A stretch of DNA of 64,000 nt, taken from Micromonospora siamensis (lineage in GTDB: Bacteria; Actinomycetota; Actinomycetes; Mycobacteriales; Micromonosporaceae). How positions within the stretch are numbered: the stretch's first letter is position 1; each line of letters opens with the position of its first letter. The DNA is taken from positions 1,550,001 through 1,614,000 of the forward strand of contig NZ_LT607751.1 in assembly GCF_900090305.1 (NCBI RefSeq). The letters are read 5' to 3'. Positions 54,751 through 64,000 of this stretch are shown here, piece by piece. The notes under the pieces are model-generated. The model made no database searches. It was not told the origin of the DNA and was given only the letters and a program-made list of their open reading frames with translations. A program made the position numbers and the translations under genes.

Positions 54751-54779
54751 CCGGCGCGGCGACCCTCCGGAACGGGAAA

Positions 54780-54806
54780 GGGCCCCCGCCAGCTCGGCAG
54801 GGGCCC
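54780..54806. terminator. Terminator between HTH regulator and ppc
   Basis: gggcccc (54780-54786) pairs with ggggccc (54800-54806), continued inward by gcc/ggc after one mismatch. It separates two convergent genes. Confidence 0.65.
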
Positions 54807-54819
54807 CTCCTCGCGCCGG

Positions 54820-57606
<2,787 letters not shown>

Positions 57607-57734
57607 GTCGCGCTCCTCACGTGAGTACGAAGGACAGCGCTGTCCGACTCAGCCGATCGTATCCAGGTCGCCCCCGATGCGCGGAAGGGGCCCGCGATGT
57701 CGCGCTGCGCACAACACGCGAACCGGCGTTCCGG

Positions 57735-58778
57735 TCAGTCACCGGAGGGCCGGTCGGCCGGGGCGGTGCGGCGGGCGTCGGACCGGCGGGCCCGGGCGTC
57801 CCAGAACAGCGTGGCGCCGAGCAGCGCGAGCACCGCCGCGCCGGTCCAGACCAGCAGGCCGGTGAGTGACCAGCCGGCCGACCGACGGTCGAAGTAGACC
57901 GCCGACTTGATCAGGTCGGTGGCCAGCCCGGGCACGTTCCACCGGTGCATGCCGCGCAGCGCGGCGGGCAGGAACTCGGGGGCGTAGATGCCGCCTGACC
58001 CAGGGTTGCCGAGGATCACCAGCAGCAGGATGACGATGCCGGTGCCGAGCAGGCCGAGCCAGGCCTGCACGGCGGAGGCGATCATCGCGGCGGCGAAGAC
58101 GGCCAGCGCGCCGACCGCGGCGACCGCCGGGATGTCGTGGTGCCAGACGTCCAGGACCGGACCGACCAGCGTCGCGCCGACGATGCCCAGGACGATCGAG
58201 TACGCCGCCAGCGCGGCCACCCGCAGCCCGGCCCGGCGCAGGCTCCGGGGCGAGGTGCCGGTCTTCAGGCCCAGCGCGGTGGAGGCCAGGTAGCCGCCGA
58301 GGACGTACCCGACGGCCAGGTAGAACGGCACCAGGCCGCGTGGGTCGCTGCTCTCCACCGGCACCTCGTCGGTCACCCGCAGCGGCAGTTGGGCCTGCTG
58401 GGCGGCCTGGCCGAGGACCTGGGTGACCACCTCGGTGGCGGCCGGCGCCGAGGCGCTGGCGATGGCCAGGCGCAGCCCGCCGCCGGGGGCGGAGGCCAGC
58501 ACGCCGTACACCTCGCGGGCGGTCAGCCCGTCGTCGGCGGCGTCCGGGTCGTCGTACTCGACGGGCTTGATCTTGTCGGTCTTCCCGCGGACCGCCGCCA
58601 TGACGGCCTGGGCCTGCTGGTCGCCGAGGACCACCCCGACCGGCACGTCGCGCGGGTTGGGTTGGTGCAGCGCCCCGACGTACGCGGCGATGAACGCGGT
58701 GGCCAGCGCCAACGTGCCGAGCAGCAGCGCCGCCGTGCGGGGCAGCCAGTCGCGCAACCGTTCCGACTCCTCGTCCAC
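57735..58778 (-). CDS. YhgE/Pip-like membrane protein
   Basis: The 347-residue protein has one N-terminal membrane helix (AALLLGTLALATAFIAAYVG), an ~110-residue outer domain (NPRDVPVGVVLGDQQAQAVM...) and five or six membrane helices in the C-terminal half. This layout matches YhgE/Pip and ABC-2-like membrane proteins of actinobacteria. GTG 58778 lies 6 nt after TAGGCT (58790-58785). Function unknown. Confidence 0.75.
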   Translation of the reverse strand: MDEESERLRDWLPRTAALLLGTLALATAFIAAYVGALHQPNPRDVPVGVVLGDQQAQAVMAAVRGKTDKIKPVEYDDPDAADDGLTAREVYGVLASAPGGGLRLAIASASAPAATEVVTQVLGQAAQQAQLPLRVTDEVPVESSDPRGLVPFYLAVGYVLGGYLASTALGLKTGTSPRSLRRAGLRVAALAAYSIVLGIVGATLVGPVLDVWHHDIPAVAAVGALAVFAAAMIASAVQAWLGLLGTGIVILLLVILGNPGSGGIYAPEFLPAALRGMHRWNVPGLATDLIKSAVYFDRRSAGWSLTGLLVWTGAAVLALLGATLFWDARARRSDARRTAPADRPSGD

Positions 58779-58876
58779 GCTGCCAGCCTATGGCCGGGTT
58801 CGCCGGGCTTGTGGGGTTTCGCCGGCCTGGTACGTCGGGGCGGAAATCCGCTGGCCGGGCGGGATAGCGTCCGGAC

Positions 58877-59917
58877 ATGGGACTGCCGAGCTACCCCCCG
58901 AAGCCCCGCCCCGGCGACCGCGTCGCCGTCGTCTCCCCCTCCGCCGGCCTGAGCGGGCTCTTCCCGCACGTGCACGAGCTGGGGCTGCGGCGGCTGCGCG
59001 AGGAGTTCGGCCTGGAACCGGTCGAGTACCCGACCACCCGGGTGATGGGCGCCGACCCGCGCGACCGCGCCCGCGACCTCACCGCCGCCTTCGCCGACCC
59101 GACGGTCACCGCCGTGCTCGCCACCGTCGGCGGCGAAGACCTGATCACCGTCACCCCGCACCTGGACGACGCGGTGCTGCGGGCCAACCCGAAGCCGTAC
59201 TTCGGCTACTCCGACAACACCAACATGCTCAACCACCTGTACCGGCTGGGGATCGTGGCGTACCACGGCGGGTCGGTGCTGGTGCACCTCGGCCGCCCCG
59301 GCAAGCCGCACCCGCTGACCTTCGACTCGCTGCGCGCCGCCCTGTTCACCTCCGACTGGTACGACCTCACCCCCGCCCCCGAGTGGGGTGACAAGCCGAA
59401 CCCGTGGGAGCAGCCGGAGACGCTGGCGTACGAGCCGGAGATGCTCCCCGGCGAGGGCTGGCACTGGCAGGGGCCGTCGACCGTGGTGCAGGGCCGCAGC
59501 TGGGGCGGCTGCCTGGAGGTGCTGCACTTCCTGATGGCCGCCGACCGGGTGCCGTCGAACGAGGAGCTGGCCGGCTCGGTGCTGTTCTTCGAGACCTCCA
59601 ACGAGCTGCCCCCGGCCAAGCAGGTCTACCGGATCCTGCGCGACATGGGGGAGCGCGGGATGCTCGCCGGCTTCCCGGCGGTGCTGGTCGGCCGGGCCAA
59701 GGCGTGGGACTTCGGCCGTCCGCACACCGTGCCGGAGCGGCGGGCGTGGGCCGACGAGCAGCGGGCCGCGGTCACCCGGGCGCTGGCCGAGTACGCCGAC
59801 GACCCGGTGGTGGTCTTCGACGTCGACCTCGGGCACACCGACCCGCAGCTGATCGTCCCGGCCGGCGGCGAGGTCCGGGTCGACGCGGTCGAGCGGCGGA
59901 TCTCGGTGCGCTACTGA
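58877..59917 (+). CDS. S66 family peptidase (LD-carboxypeptidase / MccF-like)
   Basis: The 346-residue enzyme has the N-terminal PGDRVAVVSPSAGLSG, the nucleophile Ser in YFGYSDNTNMLNHL, WGGCLEVLHF, the Glu in LFFETSNELPPA and the His near DLGHTDPQLIVPAGG. Family S66 includes LD-carboxypeptidases of peptidoglycan recycling and the MccF immunity peptidase; no microcin-like cluster is nearby. TAGCGT (58865-58870) is 6 nt before the ATG. Confidence 0.88.
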   Translation: MGLPSYPPKPRPGDRVAVVSPSAGLSGLFPHVHELGLRRLREEFGLEPVEYPTTRVMGADPRDRARDLTAAFADPTVTAVLATVGGEDLITVTPHLDDAVLRANPKPYFGYSDNTNMLNHLYRLGIVAYHGGSVLVHLGRPGKPHPLTFDSLRAALFTSDWYDLTPAPEWGDKPNPWEQPETLAYEPEMLPGEGWHWQGPSTVVQGRSWGGCLEVLHFLMAADRVPSNEELAGSVLFFETSNELPPAKQVYRILRDMGERGMLAGFPAVLVGRAKAWDFGRPHTVPERRAWADEQRAAVTRALAEYADDPVVVFDVDLGHTDPQLIVPAGGEVRVDAVERRISVRY

Positions 59918-59979
59918 TCCTCCGGCGGCCTGCCGGCTCGAGCTCCGCAGAGCGGCGGCGGCGGCGGACCATGGTTCCA

Positions 59980-60134
59980 GGCGCTACAGACTTGAGAGCA
60001 CGGATGACTCAGCCAGCGAGGCGCCCGCCGGCTCCGGCGGCCGTGCCCTGGTGTTCGAGATCCGCCGCCGCCGCTTCCACCGGGAGCCATTCCAGCCCGG
60101 ATGAGTCGTCCACGCTCTCACGTCTGTAGGCGCC
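59980..60134. repeat. 155-bp unit bounded by 32/33-bp imperfect inverted repeats
   Basis: The left end (59980-60011, starting ggcgctacagact) and the right end (60102-60134) match in 28 of 33 aligned positions as inverted repeats, sharing ggcgc, tacagac, tgagagc and gactca. The internal 90 bp encode no recognisable protein. It could be a miniature transposon-like element or a large hairpin. Confidence 0.55.
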
Positions 60135-60168
60135 GAGCGGGCGGTTCGGTAGGCGCCGAGCGGGCGGT
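60126..60168. repeat. Two-copy 20-bp direct repeat
   Basis: gtaggcgccgagcgggcggt occurs at 60126-60145 and again at 60149-60168, a period of 23 bp. The first copy overlaps the right end of the inverted-repeat unit. Confidence 0.8.
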
Positions 60169-60245
60169 GACGCAGGCCAGATCCGCGAGCATCAGGGCCG
60201 GTGGGTCGGTCGGCCCGGTCGCCGGTCGCTCTGCCGCCGGGACGT

Positions 60246-61154
60246 TCAGTCGACGACGGCGAAGGCACGGACCGGGAAGGTGCCCATGCCGGCCACCCGG
60301 GGCGGGGCGGCGGTGAACCGGAAACCGGTCGGCGGCAGCGCTTCCAGGCCGGTCAGGTGCTCCACGATCGGGATTCCCGCAGCGAGCAGCGCGCTGTGCG
60401 CCGGGCGCTCACCCCGCGCCGCCGGCCCCATGTCGTCGATGTTGATCGAGTCGATGCCGACCAGGGCGGCGCCCGCCGCCACCAGGGCCTCGGCGCCCTC
60501 CCCGGTCAGGTACGGCGCCTCGGGTGCGGCGTACCGGTCGGTGCCGAAGTGCGCGTCCCAGCCGGTGTGCAGCAGCACCGCCCGCCCGGCCACCTCGTAC
60601 GGGGCGAGTAGCAGGCGGTCCACGGCCCGGGTGCCGGCCGGTACCCGCACCACCAGCGCCGGCAGGTCGGCGAGGCGGTCCACCGGCACCCCGCTGAGGT
60701 CGGCGCCGTCGGCGAAGCGGTGCGCGGGCGTGTCCACGTACGTGCCGGTGTTGGCGATCATGTCGATCCGGGCGACGTGGAACTCGACGCCCGGGGCGTA
60801 GGTCGCCCGGGACGCCTCCCGGGTCAGCCAGTCGCTGATCCGCGGCGCCGGCCAGCCGGGCAGCGTGACCATGCCGTCGGTGACCGGGTGGCTCAGCTCG
60901 ACCAGGCGCCGCCGGCCGGGCGCGTCGGCCGCCACGCCCCGACCGCCCTTGTGCGCCTCCCGGATGATCGTCTTCTCGCTGATCCGGACCTCGGCGACCA
61001 TCAACAGGCCGAGGTGGCGGACCAGGAGCGCGGCCAGCGCCTCGTCGGTGATCTCCGGGCCGGGGATGTCCAGCCGGAAACCCTCGGTCCGCAGTCCACC
61101 GCCGTTGGCGAACGCGATCTCGGCGTCGAACTGTGCGCGGTACTGCTCCGTCAT
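60246..61154 (-). CDS. Cyclase family protein (kynurenine formamidase-like) with N-terminal extension
   Basis: The first ~70 of 302 residues form an extra domain (IAFANGGGLRTEGFRLDIPGPEITDEALAAL). The rest is a cyclase-family domain: LVELSHPVTDGMVTLPGWPAP, NTGTYVDTPAHRFADGADL, LHTGWDAHFGTDRY and GIDSINIDDMG. The usual metal motif HxGTHxDxPxH reads NTGTYVDTPAH here, so two of its histidines are replaced; a subfamily with this GTY variant exists. GGTGGAG precedes ATG 61154. Confidence 0.82.
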   Translation of the reverse strand: MTEQYRAQFDAEIAFANGGGLRTEGFRLDIPGPEITDEALAALLVRHLGLLMVAEVRISEKTIIREAHKGGRGVAADAPGRRRLVELSHPVTDGMVTLPGWPAPRISDWLTREASRATYAPGVEFHVARIDMIANTGTYVDTPAHRFADGADLSGVPVDRLADLPALVVRVPAGTRAVDRLLLAPYEVAGRAVLLHTGWDAHFGTDRYAAPEAPYLTGEGAEALVAAGAALVGIDSINIDDMGPAARGERPAHSALLAAGIPIVEHLTGLEALPPTGFRFTAAPPRVAGMGTFPVRAFAVVD

Positions 61155-61203
61155 GACTCCACCGCACCACGCCCACCGGCAACGGTCAAGATCATTGTGG
61201 GAA

Positions 61204-61249
61204 GCGGCGCCGTACGCGGGGCAGGGGGGTGCGCGACGTACGGCGCCGC
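61204..61249. repeat. 13-bp inverted repeat upstream of the cyclase gene
   Basis: gcggcgccgtacg (61204-61216) and cgtacggcgccgc (61237-61249) are exact inverted repeats separated by 20 bp. A 14-bp palindrome gggcccgcgggccc follows at 61295-61308. Either could terminate the upstream AraC transcript or serve as an operator. Confidence 0.5.
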
Positions 61250-61442
61250 ACCGGGGCGGACGACCGGCCGGGGCCGGACGTCGCGCCCCGGACCGGGCCC
61301 GCGGGCCCCCCCGAACAGGCCCGCAATCCCGCGCCGGTGGCACCGGCGTCACCCCGAGGGGCGATGGATCCATCCTCGCCGCCCGGCTCGGGACCGGTCT
61401 TGAACTTTCTTGCTCGGTTGCCGGCCTTCCCCCTCGGCGGCG

Positions 61443-62354
61443 TCAGCGCCGGTGCGTCTCCGGCCCGGCCAGCAGCCGGCGCAGCCGGGCCGGCGGGTGA
61501 CCCACCTGGGCCCGGACCACCCGGGTCAGGTGGGCCTGGTCGGCGAAGCCGTACTCGCTGGCCAGGCTCCCCAGCGGCCGGTCCTCCGGCTCGGCCAGGG
61601 TGTCCAGCACCGCGCGCACCCGCAGCCGGTTCCGGTACGCGGTCAGGCTGCTCCCGGTCATCCGCTGGAAGACCCGGCTCAGGTGGTGCGGTGAGGCGCC
61701 CACCTCCTTGGCCACCTCGTCCAGGCCCAGGGTGAAGTCGGAGTTCGCCAGCACCTCGCGGGCCCGGTCGGCGAGCCGACGGTGGGCGGCCAGGGTGGCC
61801 GGCCGCCGGGAGATGACCCGCTCGACGTCGGCGTCCGCCCCGCCGGTGGCCAGCCCGCTGTGCTGGAAGAGCCGGGCCAGGAAGCGGTGCATCCGCTCGG
61901 TCGCCTCGAACCCGTCCAGGCCGCGGCGGAACTCGGCCACCAGCATCCGGTGCGCCAGGTCCAGCGAGGCGTCGGAGGAGCCGTCCCAGCCGTCGCGTTC
62001 CAGCCAGCGGGCCGCGTCCGGCCGCTCCGCCAGCACGGAGGGGGCGATCTCCAGGCAGGTGAACGTGTCACCGCAGCCGTACGGGTGGGCCACGGCCATC
62101 TCGTCGCCGGGTCGGGTGAGCGTGATCGAGGTGGCGTCGGCCAGCCCGGTGCGCCCGTTGAGCCACTTGCGGTACGCCCCGGAGCGGCCGAGCACGACCT
62201 TGTGGCGGTCCTCGACGACCGTGGCCGTCCAGCCGTGGTCCTCGACGATGCACCGGGCCTGGAAGATCAACATCCCGGCCGGGTGCCCCAGCACCCGCCA
62301 GCGGGCGGACGTGGTCTGTCGACGTGGATCGCTGCCGGTTCCCTCAGCGGGCAT
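61443..62354 (-). CDS. AraC family transcriptional regulator
   Basis: The 303-residue protein has a cupin-like N-terminal domain and two C-terminal helix-turn-helices: TLGLDEVAKEVGASPHHLSRVFQRMTGSSLTAYRNRLRV and LGSLASEYGFADQAHLTRVVRAQVGHPPARLRRLL, as in AraC/XylS activators. It is upstream of, and parallel to, the cyclase gene, so that gene is a possible target. Confidence 0.9.
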   Translation of the reverse strand: MPAEGTGSDPRRQTTSARWRVLGHPAGMLIFQARCIVEDHGWTATVVEDRHKVVLGRSGAYRKWLNGRTGLADATSITLTRPGDEMAVAHPYGCGDTFTCLEIAPSVLAERPDAARWLERDGWDGSSDASLDLAHRMLVAEFRRGLDGFEATERMHRFLARLFQHSGLATGGADADVERVISRRPATLAAHRRLADRAREVLANSDFTLGLDEVAKEVGASPHHLSRVFQRMTGSSLTAYRNRLRVRAVLDTLAEPEDRPLGSLASEYGFADQAHLTRVVRAQVGHPPARLRRLLAGPETHRR

Positions 62355-62488
62355 GGGTCCCCCCTGGGTGCTCGTCGCCGCCGCGGCGACCGATCGTTCC
62401 CAGGAGAGATAGTGTCGACCGGAGGACCCCCCGTCCAGTCCCGGACGCGGGGTGATCGTCGTGCGTCCCCGCTGGAAGTGATGATCAC

Positions 62489-64000
62489 ATGCTCACCGGC
62501 CTCTTCTCCGCCGCCCTGGCCGACTCCGCCCTGACCCGGGCGCGCGACCTCGCCCGCTCCGGCGCGGCCCAGGTCGACGGGCTCGACCTGACCGCGCCCG
62601 CCGCGCTGCGGCCGTTCGCCGTCGCGGCCGTGGCGGCCGACGAGCCGGCCGGCGGGGCCGGCCGACCGGTGCTGGCGGTCACCGCCACCACCCGCGAGGC
62701 CGACGACCTGGCTTCCGCGCTGGGCAGCCTGCTCCCGCCGGAGCAGGTGGCGGTCTTCCCGTCCTGGGAGACGCTGCCGCACGAGCGCCTGTCGCCGCGC
62801 TCGGACACCGTCGGCCGGCGACTGGCCGTGCTGCGCCGGCTCGCCCACCCGGACACCGCCGACGCGCACGGTCGCACCGGGCCGCTGCGGGTGGTGGTGG
62901 CGCCCATCCGGTCCCTGCTCCAGCCGCAGCTCAAGGGGCTCGGCGACCTGGATCCGGTGCAGCTCGCCGCCGGCGAGGAGGCCGACCTGGAGGAGGTCGC
63001 CCGCCGGCTCACCGACCTGGCGTACGCGCGGGTCGACCTGGTCACCAAGCGCGGCGAGTACGCCGTGCGCGGCGGCATCCTGGACGTCTTCCCGCCCACC
63101 GACGAGCACCCCTCCCGGGTGGAGTTCTGGGGCGACGAGGTGGAGGAGATCCGCACCTTCGCCGTTGCCGACCAGCGGACCATCGAGGGCGTACCGCAGC
63201 TCTGGGCGCCGCCCTGCCGGGAACTGCTGCTCACCCCGTCGGTGCGCGAGCGGGCCGCCGCGCTGGCCCAGGAGCACCCCGAGCTGGCGGAGATCCTGGA
63301 CAAGCTGGCCGAGGGCATCCCGGTCGAGGGGATGGAGTCGCTGGTCCCGGCGCTGCTCGGCGACGAGAGCCTGGAACTGCTCGTCGACACCATGCCGGCC
63401 GGCACCCACGTGCTGCTCTGCGACCCGGAGCGGATCCGCACCCGGGCGCACGACCTGGTGCGTACCTCGGAGGAGTTCCTCCAGGCCAGCTGGGCCGCCG
63501 CCGCGACCGGCGGGCAGGCCCCGGTGGACCTGGGCGCCGCCGCCTTCCGGACCCTCGGCGACGTCCGGGCGCGGGCCCGGACGCTGCGCCAGCCCTGGTG
63601 GACGCTGTCGCCGTTCGGCCTGGTCGCCGCCGACGGGGACGGGGCGGCGCGGCAGCCCTGGGAGGACGAGCCGGCCGAGGTGGACGTCACCCCCGACGAC
63701 GCGATCGCGGTGACCCTGGCCGCCCAGCCGGCCCCGCTCTATCACGGCGAGACCGCCCGGGTGGTCGAGGACCTGAAGCGCTGGGCCGGCGAGGGCTGGT
63801 CGATCGCGCTGGTCTTCGAGGGGCACGGTCCCGCCCAGCGGGCCGTCGAGGTGCTCCGCGACGCCGGCCTGGGTGCCCGGCTCACCGAGGAGGTGCCGAC
63901 CGCGCCCGCCCCCGGCGAGCTGCTGGTCTCCTGCGGCTGCCTGACCGCCGGCTTCGTCGACGAGGCGTCGCGGTTCGTGCTGCTCACCGGCAACGACGTC
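62489..64000 (+). CDS. mfd: Transcription-repair coupling factor, N-terminal half (cut by window edge)
   Basis: The visible 504 codons cover the UvrB-homology region: VLAVTATTREADDLASAL, VAVFPSWETLPHERLSPRSDTVGRRLAVLRRL, VDLVTKRGEYAVRGGILDVFPPTDEHPSRVEFWGDEVEEIRTF. This is the start of Mfd, which removes stalled RNA polymerase and recruits UvrA. The RNA polymerase-binding and helicase domains lie beyond the edge. ATG 62489 fits the known N-terminus, with GGAAG 11 nt upstream. Confidence 0.93.
   Translation, partial: MLTGLFSAALADSALTRARDLARSGAAQVDGLDLTAPAALRPFAVAAVAADEPAGGAGRPVLAVTATTREADDLASALGSLLPPEQVAVFPSWETLPHERLSPRSDTVGRRLAVLRRLAHPDTADAHGRTGPLRVVVAPIRSLLQPQLKGLGDLDPVQLAAGEEADLEEVARRLTDLAYARVDLVTKRGEYAVRGGILDVFPPTDEHPSRVEFWGDEVEEIRTFAVADQRTIEGVPQLWAPPCRELLLTPSVRERAAALAQEHPELAEILDKLAEGIPVEGMESLVPALLGDESLELLVDTMPAGTHVLLCDPERIRTRAHDLVRTSEEFLQASWAAAATGGQAPVDLGAAAFRTLGDVRARARTLRQPWWTLSPFGLVAADGDGAARQPWEDEPAEVDVTPDDAIAVTLAAQPAPLYHGETARVVEDLKRWAGEGWSIALVFEGHGPAQRAVEVLRDAGLGARLTEEVPTAPAPGELLVSCGCLTAGFVDEASRFVLLTGNDV

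Larger units (their letters stand above)
59918..60245. other. 328-bp intergenic region with a 155-bp inverted-repeat unit
   Basis: No convincing gene is seen. It contains a large imperfect inverted repeat (59980-60134) and a two-copy direct repeat (60126-60168). It lies between the convergent S66 and cyclase genes. Confidence 0.6.

Noticed and set aside
60126..60168. CRISPR-like repeat pair
   Set aside because: There are only two copies, the spacer is 3 bp, and there are no cas genes.

Overview
The window is a chromosomal segment of a high-GC actinomycete, most likely a member of the Micromonosporaceae (Micromonospora or a close relative). The evidence is the strong GC bias, the many GTG starts, the actinobacterial acyl-CoA carboxylase with a small epsilon subunit, LppX/LprAFG-type lipoproteins and mycosin-type secretion genes. 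The genus is an inference. About 63 protein genes can be supported. I saw no rRNA, tRNA, CRISPR array or transposase.

Left part (1-20.2 kb): the backbone is an acyl-CoA carboxylase region: biotin carboxylase subunit (cut by the left edge), Maf, epsilon subunit, carboxyltransferase subunit, biotin ligase BirA, a PH-domain membrane protein and GtrA proteins. From memory, the same order is compact in Mycobacterium tuberculosis (Rv3277-Rv3285). Here it is opened by accessory blocks. One is a PadR-controlled drug-type ABC exporter with an MFS transporter and an O-methyltransferase. Another is a three-gene ESX-like locus (small YxxxD protein, helical plus Pro/Gly-rich protein, mycosin) placed exactly between maf and accE. 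A third holds a Ser/Thr kinase, a GH25 lysozyme, a Uma2 protein, an M50 protease and an ECF sigma factor with its membrane partner.

Middle part (20.6-43 kb): pckG (PEP carboxykinase), a geranylgeranyl reductase-like flavoprotein, a short Z-isoprenyl diphosphate synthase, otsB, PhoH, a secreted transglycosylase-like protein, a rhomboid protease, a ferredoxin-NADP reductase-like flavoprotein, a TetR/epimerase divergent pair, glpX with a coupled transporter, a DUF4245 protein, two paralogous lipoproteins, xseB-GNAT-xseA, and ispH. From memory, Z-isoprenyl synthase, phoH, glpX, DUF4245, xseB/xseA and ispH follow the order of M. tuberculosis Rv1086-Rv1110, so this is conserved backbone with small insertions.

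Right part (43-64 kb): two paralogous secreted subtilases of about 1100 residues, rmuC, a Gly/Asp-rich membrane protein, an alpha/beta hydrolase operon with a divergent regulator, ppc, a YhgE-like membrane protein, an S66 carboxypeptidase, a cyclase-family protein, an AraC regulator, and mfd (cut by the right edge). pckG, glpX and ppc put three enzymes of the PEP/gluconeogenesis node in one window.

Signals beyond genes: several families of short palindromic elements stand out. There are two copies of a 61-bp element, a 45-bp palindrome inserted in frame inside the MFS gene, a 44-bp palindrome, and a 155-bp inverted-repeat unit. About nineteen genes have a TANNNT hexamer 6-8 nt before the start codon, which suggests leaderless transcripts. 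Two 18-bp TTGTG-N8-CACAA sites lie upstream of pckG and the transglycosylase-like gene and look like a shared CRP-type regulon. One small membrane protein gene has its Shine-Dalgarno sequence buried in a 13-bp hairpin.
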